A stretch of DNA of 37,355 nucleotides from Ruminococcaceae bacterium UBA3753 (GCA_002372375.1 DFGJ01000012.1:1-37355); one strand, 5' to 3'; positions 1-8,975 are shown, counted from the stretch's first letter. The notes: generated by a model from the letters alone, not told the origin. Numbers and translations are program-made.

Positions 1-62
1 GGAATCGAACCACCGACACGAGGATTTTCAGTCCTCGGCTCTACCGACTGAGCTACAGAGGC
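1..62 (-). tRNA. tRNA-Phe (GAA), 3' part cut off by window edge
   Basis: Read on the minus strand, the 5' acceptor strand GCCTCTG (rc of 56-62) is followed by TAGCTCAG, an anticodon stem GAGGA/TCCTC with loop CTGAAAA (anticodon GAA), and a T arm GGTGG-TTCGATT-CC. The window starts inside the 3' T stem, so the acceptor 3' strand and CCA are missing. It is the most distal gene of a three-tRNA cluster. Confidence 0.95.
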
Positions 63-69
63 GAACACG

Positions 70-146
70 TGGCGACCCGAAACGGGCTCGAACCGTCGAC
101 CTCTAGCGTGACAGGCTAGCGTTCTAACCAACTGAACTACCGGGCC
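70..146 (-). tRNA. tRNA-Asp (GTC)
   Basis: The minus strand gives acceptor GGCCCGG paired with TCGGGTC (two G-T wobbles), discriminator G and an encoded CCA. The anticodon loop is CTGTCAC (anticodon GTC), and the T arm is GACGG-TTCGAGC-CCGTT. It is 77 nt long. It lies 7 nt upstream of tRNA-Phe in the transcript. The sequence just after its CCA (CGTGT) is the same as after tRNA-Val. Confidence 0.97.
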
Positions 147-155
147 AAAGACACG

Positions 156-232
156 TGGTGGAAACAACAGGAATCGAACCTGTGACCCCCTGCGTGTAAA
201 GCAGGTACTCTAACCAGCTGAGCTATGCTTCC
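156..232 (-). tRNA. tRNA-Val (TAC)
   Basis: The minus strand gives acceptor GGAAGCA/TGTTTCC with A-CCA encoded, anticodon stem CCTGC/GCAGG and loop TTTACAC (anticodon TAC). It is 77 nt long and is the first gene of the cluster Val-Asp-Phe, which is driven from the promoter at 273-301. Confidence 0.97.
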
Positions 233-272
233 CCGCTGCACTAAAAACAAGGATCACAGCAACCACTGCCTT

Positions 273-301
273 ATATTACTACACAAAAAAAATAATGTCA
301 A
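273..301 (-). promoter_or_regulatory. Promoter of the tRNA-Val-Asp-Phe cluster
   Basis: On the minus strand, TTGACA (rc of 296-301) is separated by exactly 17 nt from TAATAT (rc of 273-278), about 40 nt upstream of tRNA-Val. The -35 context GTGTTGACAT also occurs in the promoters at 17622 and 37159, which suggests a shared strong sigma-A-type signal. Confidence 0.8.
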
Positions 302-540
302 CACTTTTTGTAAAAGGTAGTATTAAAAGTGAGCGAGTTCAAGTAAATACAGGGTTTGGTGCTTTAAAAGTTTAAGCGTGAATAAAAGCATAAATATATG
401 TGAGGTTTTTGTAGTTAGCTGCAGATAGAATCGCACTTTTATATTTTTGTAATTTATAAAACCTGTAACAACTACAAACAGAGTGTCATACTTTGTAGTT
501 GTGGATAAGTCTTAAATATTTACATATAAGGAGATTTTTT
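302..540. other. Intergenic region between divergent tRNA cluster and the 541 gene
   Basis: Apart from the tRNA promoter at its left edge and the ribosome binding site at its right edge, I see no gene, RNA or clear repeat here. A convincing sigma-A promoter for the 541 gene was not found. Confidence 0.5.
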
Positions 541-1110
541 ATGGCGAATGCGAGCAACAGCAATATGAATATACCAAACACGTTTAATCTAACCGGAACT
601 TGGCAAAATAATATAGAACCTTTGAATTCAAGAACCAATACAGCACAACTTCAAGCGCAACAAAATCCCAGCAGTTTGAATACAAACGATGCGTTACAAG
701 CGGCTACTAATTCACCTTTAAATGCTAATAATATTGTGCCATCTAGACAAAGTAGTTCTTCAAACCAAAATAGAGCAAACGATCCAATTAGTTTAGGAAG
801 TCAAAATCTTGCACAAAATTTTACACCTGCTAGAGTTGTAAGTAATGGTTCGAATCAGGTTAACGATTTAGCTTCTCCAGAATGTATAAATTGTCAAAGC
901 GAAAATACCCAGACTTTAGTAAGCCTTGCTCAATCGCAAATTGGAAAAAACACCACTATAGAATTTTTATTAGGTGAGAACACTTTAATAGAAAAAACGG
1001 GAACCATAGTCTCAGTAGGAGAAAACTACATACTTTTGAATGAAGCAGGAACAAGAAATCTAGTAGCTTGCGATTTAAAAAATATAAAATTTATATATTT
1101 TGAATACTAA
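541..1110 (+). CDS. GerQ-like spore-coat-type protein, Asn/Gln/Ser-rich N-terminus
   Basis: A 189-residue protein. The start is placed at ATG 541, preceded by AAGGAGA; an in-frame upstream start at 499 has no ribosome binding site. The first ~110 residues are low complexity, rich in Asn, Gln and Ser, and contain a CINC pair near the join. The last ~75 residues look folded. Their pattern (a helix with SQIGK, then TIEFLLGENTL, KTGTIVSVGENYILL, and a final KFIYFEY) resembles the small beta-barrel end of GerQ-type coat proteins, which are transglutaminase substrates in Bacillus spore coats. That resemblance is from memory of the family pattern and was not tested. If right, it is a sign of a sporulating ancestry. 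No sporulation-type promoter could be defined. The gene stands alone; its neighbours run the other way. Confidence 0.6.
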   Translation: MANASNSNMNIPNTFNLTGTWQNNIEPLNSRTNTAQLQAQQNPSSLNTNDALQAATNSPLNANNIVPSRQSSSSNQNRANDPISLGSQNLAQNFTPARVVSNGSNQVNDLASPECINCQSENTQTLVSLAQSQIGKNTTIEFLLGENTLIEKTGTIVSVGENYILLNEAGTRNLVACDLKNIKFIYFEY

Positions 1111-1357
1111 GCGTAAAAAGTATCGAGTTAATGGTCAGAAGCTTTTTCTGCATATTTTGTAAATTTTAAAGTGTACTCTCGTCAAAAATATTCTAAAATA
1201 AGCCCAAATTACCATTTTGCCGAAACACAAACGGAGTTCACACTTTTATTGGCAGGTACTTAAGAACAAAACATCTATAGAAGAAGAATACTAGATAAAA
1301 AATCCAAATAGATTTATGCTAAAAGTCGAGTAGCCTGAATAGTATTAAACACTCCAA
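1111..1357. other. Convergent intergenic region
   Basis: This lies between the ends of two convergent genes. A small hairpin (CAGAA-gcttt-TTCTG, near 1137-1151) is followed by only a weak T stretch, so I do not call it a terminator. Nothing else is visible. Confidence 0.4.
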
Positions 1358-2185
1358 CTATCCGTCGCTTTCTTCTCTGTTTATTCTACTTTTTCTAGAT
1401 AGTCGGCCACGTCTCTTAAGAAATGATATTACAAAGAAAGCCGTTCCCAAAAAAGAAAACGCCACTAACCCTACTCCGCTATAAAACAACCACTTTGCGT
1501 CATTTAAAGCCTTGGTGTTGTCGTTAGACGGTTGCTTCATCGTTGCAAAATTTTCTTCGCTGGGAGACTCTGTGCTCTCGCTTTCAACTGTCCAAGATTC
1601 TGGAGCTGTACTTTGTACATCATATGAAGCATCCTCGGCCTCAGCAACTTTTGATTTTTTCGCCCGGTTCACCTGCGAAAAATTGGAAACACTATTACTC
1701 TTGTTCGACCTCGATGCGGAAATATTATTAGCTATGCCCGGATCCTTTTTATTCTCTATCTTTCTGAAAGCGCTCGATATTTTTTCTTCTTTTTTCGAGG
1801 AAGAGCCACCCTGGGGATTTGCCTTTTTGTCGCTACCACCATATGACGAATTTTCCCCTTGACTAGAACCTGCACCTTTGGGACCAGAAAATTTAGCTGA
1901 ATCATTATTCTTTACGTTAGCACCAGCTTTATTAACAGGATTAGGCAACGGCTTATCTTGCTGAGATACTGGAGCAACGGGCTTTTCCTGAGGAGACTTC
2001 TTTACTTTTGATTTAGTGACACTTTCCTGAGAAAACTTTTTCGCATTCACTTTATTGGCACTTTCCAGAGGTTGAACAACCTTCGGCTGAGAATTAGTCA
2101 CAGGATCGACCGCATTGGCAGAAAATATCGGAGGACAAAAAAGGTACACAACAGGTGTGCAAAATAGAAAAAAAAACCTCTTCAT
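1358..2185 (-). CDS. Unknown surface protein: signal peptide, Ser/Lys/Asn-rich spacer, C-terminal membrane anchor
   Basis: A 275-residue protein of unknown function. It starts with a typical Sec signal peptide (MKRFFFLFCTPVV..., small residues near SANA as a likely cleavage site). About 180 residues of low-complexity, charged sequence rich in Lys, Ser, Asn, Gln and Pro follow. A single hydrophobic segment lies near residues 232-255, then the basic tail KRRGRLSRKSR and an acidic end. That layout predicts a type I membrane protein with a disordered outer region and a short cytoplasmic tail. There is no LPXTG sorting motif. A GAGGTAAG site lies just before ATG 2185. It belongs to a set of exported proteins of unknown role in this window. 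No homologue is recognised. Confidence 0.7.
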   Translation of the reverse strand: MKRFFFLFCTPVVYLFCPPIFSANAVDPVTNSQPKVVQPLESANKVNAKKFSQESVTKSKVKKSPQEKPVAPVSQQDKPLPNPVNKAGANVKNNDSAKFSGPKGAGSSQGENSSYGGSDKKANPQGGSSSKKEEKISSAFRKIENKKDPGIANNISASRSNKSNSVSNFSQVNRAKKSKVAEAEDASYDVQSTAPESWTVESESTESPSEENFATMKQPSNDNTKALNDAKWLFYSGVGLVAFSFLGTAFFVISFLKRRGRLSRKSRINREESDG

Positions 2186-2340
2186 ATACTTACCTCAAAA
2201 ACTAAATACACCATTCGACAACAATTAACACCTATCAATATTGGCGCTGGGGTTCAGTTTACTAAAAATAGGTGTTTTTAGCAAGTTGAAAAAATGAGAA
2301 TTAGTGTGAGCTAAAGATAGTTTGTTTAGAATATCTAATT

Positions 2341-2746
2341 TTTTACTAATTTTTGCGGTATCTTTATTTTATTGCTAAAAAATCAGTAGGTTAAAATATA
2401 TTCAGTTATATTCGCGGCTGCTTATGTCTCATATAATATCTTTAGTGAATAACTATATATTCAAATTCTAACATCTTGGAGGCTTTTTTCATTTTTTGTA
2501 AGGGCTAAAATCACTTTTTCCTTTTCAGATTTGGTACGTCTCTTTTTACCAATATCTTTGTGGAATTCTATTTTTGCCTAAAAAATCAGCAAATTTAAAT
2601 ATATTTGATCGCTATTTGTTGTTTTTTATACTCTCGATTCTATCTCTAAGAACAGCGGCATATTCAAATTCTAACATCTTAGAGGCTTTTTTCATTTCTT
2701 TAGTAAGAGCTAAAATTGTCTTCTCTTTTTCAGTCTTAGTTAATTT
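2341..2746. repeat. 203-bp tandem duplication of the uvrB 3' end, downstream copy decayed
   Basis: Two copies lie head to tail, 2341-2543 and 2544-2746. Matching landmarks keep a constant offset of 203 bp: TTTTAC(T/C)AAT at 2341/2544, CTAAAAAATCAG at 2375/2578, and TATTCAAATTCTAACATCTT at 2458/2661. The second copy covers the last ~45 codons of uvrB, its stop codon and 68 bp downstream. The first copy has diverged and is non-coding. A third match to the unit start (TTTTACTAAG, 2747) marks the duplication boundary inside uvrB. Confidence 0.8.
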
Positions 2747-4573
2747 CTTTTTACTAAGTTTTTCTACTACCTCTTCTTTAGTTGATATTTCTAAAATATC
2801 GGCTACATCTTTAACTATAGTCTTAGGAATTATTCCATTTTTAGCGTTGTAGTCCATCTGGATTTTTCGTCTTCTCAAGGTCTCTCTTATGGCACTTTCC
2901 ATTGATGGCGTGACGCTGTCTGCGTACATAATTACCATACCATTAGCATTCCTGGCAGCTCTTCCTATAGTTTGGATCAAAGACCTCTCTGAGCGCAAAA
3001 ACCCTTCTTTGTCTGCGTCTAGAATGGCCACCAGGGAGACCTCGGGGATATCTAGACCTTCCCTTAAAAGATTTATTCCAATTAAAACATCGAATTTTTT
3101 TAAACGTAAATCCCTAATAATTTGCATACGCTCTATTGTATCTATTCCATAATGCATATACTTAACTTTTATTCCTATATTTTCAAGGTAAGATGAAAGA
3201 TCTTCCGCCATTTTTTTAGTTAGAGTTGTAACTAATACTCTTTCATTTTTTTCAGATCTTATGTTTATTTGTGAAACTAAATCTTCAATCTGACCATCTA
3301 CCGGTTTTACCACAACTTCAGGATCTAAAAGCCCTGTAGGACGTATGACCTGCTCCACTATTTGCTGACTTTTTTCTTTTTCAAAATCTCCTGGAGTAGC
3401 ACTGACAAAAACTATTTGGTTTATCTTGCTGTAAAATTCATCAAAAGTAAGAGGGCGGTTGTCGAAAGCGGATGGAAGTCTGAAACCATAGTTAACAAGG
3501 TTCTCTTTTCGGGCTCTGTCTCCAGCGTACATGCTTTTTACCTGGGGTAAAGTAACATGGGATTCATCTACAAATATTAGGAAATCATCTGGGAAATAGT
3601 CAAATAGAGTAAACGGTGCTTCCCCAGGTTTTCTTTTTGATATAATTCTGGAATAGTTTTCTATTCCCTTGCAAAAGCCTATTTCTTCCAGCATTTCGAT
3701 GTCGTAATTAGTTCTTTTTTTTATTCTGTCTGCTTCTACTAGCTTATTGTTTTTTTCAAAATGTTTTACTCTTTCATCTAGCTCTTTTTTTATTTCAACT
3801 ATAGCCTCTTTTAGTTTCTTCTCTGGAACTATATAGTGAGATGCTGGATAAATAGCAATGTGCTTTAAATTAGACTTAAAACTGCAAGATACAGCATTAA
3901 GTTCTGATATTTTATCTATTTCGTCGCCAAAAAACTCTATTCTAACTATGCTATCTGTTGAAATAGCGGGGAAAATTTCTATAGTGTCGCCTCTGACTCT
4001 AAACTGATTCCTAGATAAACTAGTGCTTACCCTTTCGTATTGAAGTTTTACCAGGGACTTTAAAATTTCTTCCCTGCTTTTTTGCATACCTGGTCTTAAA
4101 GATATAACCATAGTTCTGTAATCTATAGGGTCACCCAAACTGTATATGCAAGATACACTTGCTACAATAATGACGTCTCTTCTTTCTGAAAGAGCAGAAG
4201 TCGCAGAATGCCTTAGTCTGTCTATCTCTTCATTTATGGCGGCGTCTTTTTCTATGTAAACGTCAGTTGCAGCTACGTACGCCTCCGGTTGATAATAATC
4301 GTAGTAAGAAACGAAATATTCAACGGCATTTTCAGGAAAAAAAGTTCTAAACTCTGAGCAAAGCTGTGCTGCTAAAGTTTTGTTGTGTGCTAAAACTAAA
4401 GTAGGTCTATTTACATTAGCTATAATGTTAGCCATCGTAAAGGTTTTACCTGATCCAGTAACGCCAAGTAAGGTTTGCTCTTTTAAGTTTGCATTAAGGC
4501 CTTCTGTGATCTCTCTTATTGCTTTTACTTGATCGCCCTTTTGCTCATAATTAGAGTGTAATTTAAAATCCAT
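2612..4573 (-). CDS. uvrB: UvrABC system protein B (excinuclease subunit)
   Basis: A 653-residue, full-length UvrB, the DNA-damage-verifying helicase-like subunit of nucleotide excision repair. It takes damaged DNA from UvrA and recruits UvrC. Visible motifs: Walker A GVTGSGKT (37-44), the strand-separating beta-hairpin region rich in Tyr (YYDYYQPEAY, about 90-100), the DESH Walker B box, the motif QTIGRAARN, and a C-terminal UVR helix pair (about 618-653, EFEYAAVLRDRIESI) that binds UvrC. ATG 4573 begins the usual MDFKL... N-terminus. uvrA and uvrC are not adjacent, although uvrA often neighbours uvrB in Firmicutes. The 3' end is partly duplicated downstream. A candidate promoter lies at 4698-4727. 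No convincing LexA box was found. Confidence 0.97.
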   Translation of the reverse strand: MDFKLHSNYEQKGDQVKAIREITEGLNANLKEQTLLGVTGSGKTFTMANIIANVNRPTLVLAHNKTLAAQLCSEFRTFFPENAVEYFVSYYDYYQPEAYVAATDVYIEKDAAINEEIDRLRHSATSALSERRDVIIVASVSCIYSLGDPIDYRTMVISLRPGMQKSREEILKSLVKLQYERVSTSLSRNQFRVRGDTIEIFPAISTDSIVRIEFFGDEIDKISELNAVSCSFKSNLKHIAIYPASHYIVPEKKLKEAIVEIKKELDERVKHFEKNNKLVEADRIKKRTNYDIEMLEEIGFCKGIENYSRIISKRKPGEAPFTLFDYFPDDFLIFVDESHVTLPQVKSMYAGDRARKENLVNYGFRLPSAFDNRPLTFDEFYSKINQIVFVSATPGDFEKEKSQQIVEQVIRPTGLLDPEVVVKPVDGQIEDLVSQINIRSEKNERVLVTTLTKKMAEDLSSYLENIGIKVKYMHYGIDTIERMQIIRDLRLKKFDVLIGINLLREGLDIPEVSLVAILDADKEGFLRSERSLIQTIGRAARNANGMVIMYADSVTPSMESAIRETLRRRKIQMDYNAKNGIIPKTIVKDVADILEISTKEEVVEKLSKKKLTKTEKEKTILALTKEMKKASKMLEFEYAAVLRDRIESIKNNK

Positions 4574-4697
4574 ACAGAGAAGTCACCTCGATTACCAACG
4601 GTAGCACTGCCAAATATGTTCGAGCAGATGAAACAATGGTGAACATTCATATTTTTGTTCGTAAACTTGCTTCCGGAAGTGCTCACCTAACTAAAAC

Positions 4698-4727
4698 ATT
4701 GTACATTTATTTGGTTATCGATGTCCA
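4698..4727 (-). promoter_or_regulatory. Possible uvrB promoter
   Basis: On the minus strand, TGGACA (rc of 4722-4727) and TACAAT (rc of 4698-4703) are separated by 18 nt, giving a leader of about 120 nt to uvrB. One mismatch to the -35 consensus and none in the -10 apart from C for T. Confidence 0.45.
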
Positions 4728-5384
4728 CAGGACGTTAACGGATGTAGATGTAGATTTTAAATTAATACCGTTTTAGCAGTGTGAAAAACATATATGTTAA
4801 ACAAGATCATTTCCAACAAACAAGAAATCTGTGCTATTGATTATGAAAATCATTTTTTAACTTTTTTAATTGCGCCGTCCAGTGTGGGTCCTCCATTCAT
4901 TTTAGCATTTTGTATTTTAAAAAACCAATCTAATTTTTGTGATACCACTCTTTGCTTTTTACTGTATAAAATCGAAAGTTTAATTATCAGTTTTATTATA
5001 AAATTTCACTAACGTGTATGTAAAAGTGTAAATTCTAAGCACTCAAAGTTTAGTTTTTACATATTCTAAGTGTTTTCGATTCTAAATTATCTGAGTATTT
5101 AAATTCGGTTACTCTTTTTTGAACGGTAAAAATCTTGAGCATATTTTAGTATATATGCATATCAAAACTGTCATTCTTATCAGAAAATAATATTTTGTAA
5201 TAATAAAAACTTTCAGCAATTATTCTCTAGTTTTTTAAAAAAATAATTCTAAAATACAAAAATACTCTTACTTTGGTGTATCACTTTTTAGAAAATTATT
5301 GTATAATATTTTTGTCGACGTGTTTTTATTTTATTGAGGACTTTCTAGAAAATTTTCAAGTACAAAGAAGAAAGGAGGAATTTT
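4728..5384. other. Divergent AT-rich gap between uvrB and ftsE
   Basis: No intact gene. On the minus strand, about 4850-5005 is an open stretch of 51 codons ending in TGA that contains the protein-like string MNGGPTLDGAIKK but has no start or ribosome binding site; it may be a gene remnant. A TATAAT at 5302-5307 is a candidate ftsE -10 box without a good -35. The AAAGGAGGA ribosome binding site of ftsE is at the right edge. Confidence 0.4.
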
Positions 5385-6047
5385 ATGATACGATTTGAAG
5401 ATGTATCGAAAGTATATCCCAACGGTACAGTAGCGTTAGAGCATATAAATTTGCACGTAAAAAAGGGAGAATTTGTTTTTGTAGTAGGATCATCTGGGTC
5501 TGGGAAAAGTACTTTTCTTAAGTCTATTACTAGGGAGGAAACACCGACAAGTGGTAAGATTTTTATTGCAGATGAGGATATCTCAAAACTTCCAAAAACA
5601 AAAGTGCCATTTTTAAGAAGAAAAATGGGCATCGTTTTCCAGGATTTTCGTTTGATAAAAAATATGAACGTCTTTGACAACGTTGCCTTCGCCATGCGCG
5701 CAACCGGTGCAAGCGAGAAGGAAATAAAAAATAGGGTCCCGTACATATTAGCTCTAGTTGGGCTTGCGTGCAAAGAAAAAAGTATGCCGACACAGCTTTC
5801 AGGTGGTGAACAGCAGCGCGTGGGTCTTTCAAGGGCGCTCGTTAATAATCCGAAACTTATAATTGCTGACGAACCCACTGGAAACATTGATCCGAGAATG
5901 TCATATGAAATTCTGGAACTTTTAAATGAAATAAATAAGATGGGGACTACTATACTTATGGTAACACACGAACAAGAATTAGTTAGAAAATTTGGCAAGC
6001 GAGTCGTAGAAATAAAAAATGGAAAAATAGTTCAGGCTGCCGCATAG
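5385..6047 (+). CDS. ftsE: Cell division ATP-binding protein FtsE
   Basis: A 220-residue ABC ATPase subunit. FtsE binds FtsX at the membrane, and ATP hydrolysis by the pair controls peptidoglycan hydrolases during division or elongation. Motifs seen: Walker A GSSGSGKST (35-43), Q-loop at FQDF (about 85-88), signature LSGGEQ (138-143), Walker B LIIADEPTG (158-166) and the switch His in VTHE. Length and the opening MIRFEDVSKVYPNG match FtsE rather than a generic importer ATPase. The start has a strong AAAGGAGG site 8 nt upstream. ftsX follows, but after 174 bp; in most Firmicutes the two genes abut or overlap. Confidence 0.95.
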   Translation: MIRFEDVSKVYPNGTVALEHINLHVKKGEFVFVVGSSGSGKSTFLKSITREETPTSGKIFIADEDISKLPKTKVPFLRRKMGIVFQDFRLIKNMNVFDNVAFAMRATGASEKEIKNRVPYILALVGLACKEKSMPTQLSGGEQQRVGLSRALVNNPKLIIADEPTGNIDPRMSYEILELLNEINKMGTTILMVTHEQELVRKFGKRVVEIKNGKIVQAAA

Positions 6048-6221
6048 CTGGCATTTGCAGTTTTCGCACTAACCCTTGGTCTGTGTATAACAGAGTCTTG
6101 TTTATTATGTGATGGCTGGTGTTGATGTATTCTTTTATAGTTTGGGTGTTTTTATTTATAGAAGAAAATATTGGTCGGACGTAAAATTAGAGCTTTTAGC
6201 TTGTTTGTTGAGGTATTTTGT
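6048..6221 (+). other. Enlarged ftsE-ftsX spacer
   Basis: 174 bp with no gene. The spacer is unusual for this gene pair and may reflect general loosening of the genome. No terminator hairpin with a T tract was seen, so read-through from ftsE remains likely. Confidence 0.5.
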
Positions 6222-7115
6222 ATGAGATTATACTCTGTCAGGTATTTATTCAGTGAAGGAGTGAAAAACGTCTGGAAAAATCGGATGATGAGCATAGCTT
6301 CTGTAGGTGTTTTAATTATATGCTTTATACTAACCGGTGTATTCACACTTTTATCAATTAGTATAAAAAATACATTAAAGTCCATCGAGTCTAGAAATAC
6401 CATAAAGGTATTTTTGAAAGACCAGGTAGAAACGGAAGAAGCAGTGAATTTGGAGTCTAAACTGCACGAAATAGACAATGTAGCTTCTTGCAGATTTTAT
6501 TCCAGGGAGGAAGCGCAGGAAAAATATAAAGAGCAATTAGGTGATATATATGAACAGATGAAAGAAAGAAATTTTCTGCCTCATTCATACTACGTTACTC
6601 TTAAAGACCTTTCGCAATATAAAGAGACTGTTGCTGAAATAAAGGAGCTGCCGGAAGTCGATATAATCAGTAGTCGTGTGGAGTTGTTCGACAAGCTCAC
6701 TAAGTTTAATCGATTTATTTCTTCTGTAGGACTTGTTTTAACATTAGTTTTGGCACTTATTGCTTTATTCATAATTACAAACACTATTCGTCTCACAATG
6801 TATAGTAGACGGCAGGAAATTAGCATTATGAAATCTGTAGGAGCTACCAATACCTTTATACGTATACCTTTTATAATAGAGGGGATGGTAATTGGTATTT
6901 TTTCTGCTATAGTTGCGTCGTTTTCTTTAAATGTATTTTACAATTTTATTGTAGAAAGTGTTAGAAAAAATATATCTTTTTTCTATACTCCTGTTCTTCA
7001 TAACCTGGTGTTTTACCTACTTGTTTATTTTACTATTGCTGGGATAGTGTTCGGTGTTATCGGTGGAGGGCTATCTATTCGAAAATATCTATCCAAGGGA
7101 GTTTATGGCAAGTAG
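6222..7115 (+). CDS. ftsX: Cell division protein FtsX
   Basis: A 297-residue permease-like partner of FtsE. The start is placed at ATG 6222 (MRLYSVRYLFSEGVKNVWKN), preceded by GAGG; the longer frame from 6171 adds a stretch not usual for the family. Topology fits FtsX: one N-terminal membrane helix (about 26-50), an outside domain of ~100 residues that in the family contacts a cell-wall hydrolase, then three helices in the C-terminal half (MacB/FtsX fold). Conserved features include KNRMMSIASV before helix 1 and the R-QEISIMKSVGAT box after helix 2. The hydrolase partner (CwlO/PcsB type) is not next to it, but a membrane-bound LytM protein lies 2.1 kb downstream on the other strand. Confidence 0.95.
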   Translation: MRLYSVRYLFSEGVKNVWKNRMMSIASVGVLIICFILTGVFTLLSISIKNTLKSIESRNTIKVFLKDQVETEEAVNLESKLHEIDNVASCRFYSREEAQEKYKEQLGDIYEQMKERNFLPHSYYVTLKDLSQYKETVAEIKELPEVDIISSRVELFDKLTKFNRFISSVGLVLTLVLALIALFIITNTIRLTMYSRRQEISIMKSVGATNTFIRIPFIIEGMVIGIFSAIVASFSLNVFYNFIVESVRKNISFFYTPVLHNLVFYLLVYFTIAGIVFGVIGGGLSIRKYLSKGVYGK

Positions 7116-7223
7116 AAAGTATTGGCAATTTTTTACCTCATGCGTGTACATAGAGTCTAAATAAAAGTAAAAAAATTCACTATGAGTGGCGAGATTTTTT
7201 ACCTTAAAAATTGTATAGTTATG

Positions 7224-7252
7224 TTGATTTTAAAAATAACGCATGCTATAAT
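7224..7252 (+). promoter_or_regulatory. Promoter of the 7302 gene
   Basis: TTGATT (7224-7229), 17-nt spacer, TATAAT (7247-7252), giving a ~43-nt leader before GGAGG and ATG 7302. Confidence 0.7.
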
Positions 7253-7301
7253 TAATATATCGTTATAGTAGCGATGTATTAATATTTTTTTGGAGGTTTT
7301 T

Positions 7302-8792
7302 ATGCGCAGTTTTTTTGTTAGGGGTTTAGGTCTTTCTATGGTTGGATTATTGACATCTACTTTGGTTGGTAACTATCAGTTAACTAGTGCTATTGACTCT
7401 GATGACGAAGAAATGGATTGTGAAGAAGATGTAGAAGGTGTAGAAGATAGAATTGTTGCAATGGAAGACATTTACGAAGCCGGACGAGAGTTTTTTCTTT
7501 CATCTCATAAAAGTGAGTGTGTTCCACTTCTGAATAAAGCTGCTAAATGCAGTATCGATTCATCGAAAGAAATATTTAAGCAGGTTGAAGGCTTGGGGCT
7601 TTTTAAGGATAAAAAATATCAATATATTTTCGATTTCTTACTAGATAATTGCGAGCATGTAAAAATGACGTCGCTTGAGCGAAGTTTTTTGCGTATCGCA
7701 TTGGCGTATAGTATTGCTAAGAGTGCTTTCGAGGAAGGAAATGCAACTGAGCGAGAACTAAGGCATCTTGAAATGATTTTTAAAAAGAGTTTAGTGGATT
7801 ACAGGTCAAAAAATGATGATCTTATTAAAAAGTTAGATGTTGTAATAAACAATTGGAAACGTGAACTCGTTGCCGAGAAAGAGGGAGGAATGAGGATGGA
7901 GGATGTAACTGACCAGTTAGTGGAAAAGTGGGAACAAATACTTAGAAAAGAGCAAGATGACGAAGTTGACGAATATGGCACAGAAATAGAAAATGTGAGC
8001 AGTATAATTGCCAGTGATTATTGTCTGAAAAGAATTTACTATTTTCAAAGTGATTTAAAAACAGCAAATAATCGTATTTCCGCCTATTTGGAAAAAGGTG
8101 GCATTCCGTTTTCAGAGTATCTTAATGAGGAAAATTTGGTGGACTACTTTCAGAATCTTTGCAGTGAGGGTGGTGAAGTTGAACATTACTGCAAACGACT
8201 AGTTACCGGTTTACCGGGTAGCGGACACGTCAAAAGCATTGCTGAAGTTTCTGAAGCAATAAAAAGGTTCAATCGGTCTGGCGCCAAGAAATTGGTCAAA
8301 GAGGAGTTTAATAAAGCTGCAGAAGCCTTTTATAATGAAGGAGATGACGAATTTAACGTTGCCTTAGAGTATTTTGAAAATAATAATAGCAGTATGAAAA
8401 AGCTAAATGATGTTTTGGTTAAGATGTTCTCTAAATTTTATAAAGTGGAAAAGGTCTATTATCGTACACTTTTCCGATTATATGATCATTTTTTAAATAA
8501 AAGATCGCAAGCATTAAGTCGTTTATATGAAAATATTCGTGGCCAAGCGTGGGGCAAACATCATCCAAAGCAAATGAAGTATTATAAGACATGTATTGAT
8601 GATTTAGAAAAATCAAGAAACGAAATCTACGAGAACGACCTGTCTCCTTGTGGGATGTGGAACCTTGGTAAATTTATTAAGGATGCGGATAATTTGTTGG
8701 AAGCGATTAAGGAAGAGATTGGAAGTAAAAATGATTACCTATGGGCAACAGTTTCACGTGATATTAACTATTTTAACGTGTCTAATCATTGA
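7302..8792 (+). CDS. Unknown large exported protein
   Basis: A 496-residue protein with no recognised domain. The start is ATG 7302, with TGGAGG ideally spaced; the TTG at 7290 lies inside that site. The N-terminus (MRSFFVRGLGLSMVGLL..., small residues near TSA) reads as a Sec signal peptide. The mature part begins with a strongly acidic stretch (SDDEEMDCEEDVEG) and continues as largely helical, charged sequence with scattered Cys and aromatic residues. There is no second membrane segment and no wall-binding motif, so it is probably released or held non-covalently. It has its own promoter and terminator, so it is a single-gene unit between ftsX and the M23 gene. A role as partner or effector cannot be told from sequence. 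Confidence 0.7.
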   Translation: MRSFFVRGLGLSMVGLLTSTLVGNYQLTSAIDSDDEEMDCEEDVEGVEDRIVAMEDIYEAGREFFLSSHKSECVPLLNKAAKCSIDSSKEIFKQVEGLGLFKDKKYQYIFDFLLDNCEHVKMTSLERSFLRIALAYSIAKSAFEEGNATERELRHLEMIFKKSLVDYRSKNDDLIKKLDVVINNWKRELVAEKEGGMRMEDVTDQLVEKWEQILRKEQDDEVDEYGTEIENVSSIIASDYCLKRIYYFQSDLKTANNRISAYLEKGGIPFSEYLNEENLVDYFQNLCSEGGEVEHYCKRLVTGLPGSGHVKSIAEVSEAIKRFNRSGAKKLVKEEFNKAAEAFYNEGDDEFNVALEYFENNNSSMKKLNDVLVKMFSKFYKVEKVYYRTLFRLYDHFLNKRSQALSRLYENIRGQAWGKHHPKQMKYYKTCIDDLEKSRNEIYENDLSPCGMWNLGKFIKDADNLLEAIKEEIGSKNDYLWATVSRDINYFNVSNH

Positions 8793-8975
8793 TTGCCTGG
8801 TAGATTAAAACCTGATTTTATATTTTCTTAGTATTTTGCCTTTTATTGTATAAATTAAACTTCGATAGTTTTTCAAGATGTGTAAGTTGCTACTATGGAT
8901 TCTGTCACTTGTTTTTCTAACCTTTTTATAGAAACCAAATATGTTTTCAACAGTGTGCTTCAGATATAATAAAGT
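8793..8975. other. 3' untranslated stretch of the 7302 gene
   Basis: About 180 bp of AT-rich sequence between the stop codon and the terminator at 8976. No gene is supported. Confidence 0.4.

Noticed and set aside
4610..4622. LexA/SOS box upstream of uvrB (CCAAATATGTTCG)
   Set aside because: Only one half-site (GTTCG) fits the Firmicutes consensus CGAAC-N4-GTTCG; the other half has three of five bases.
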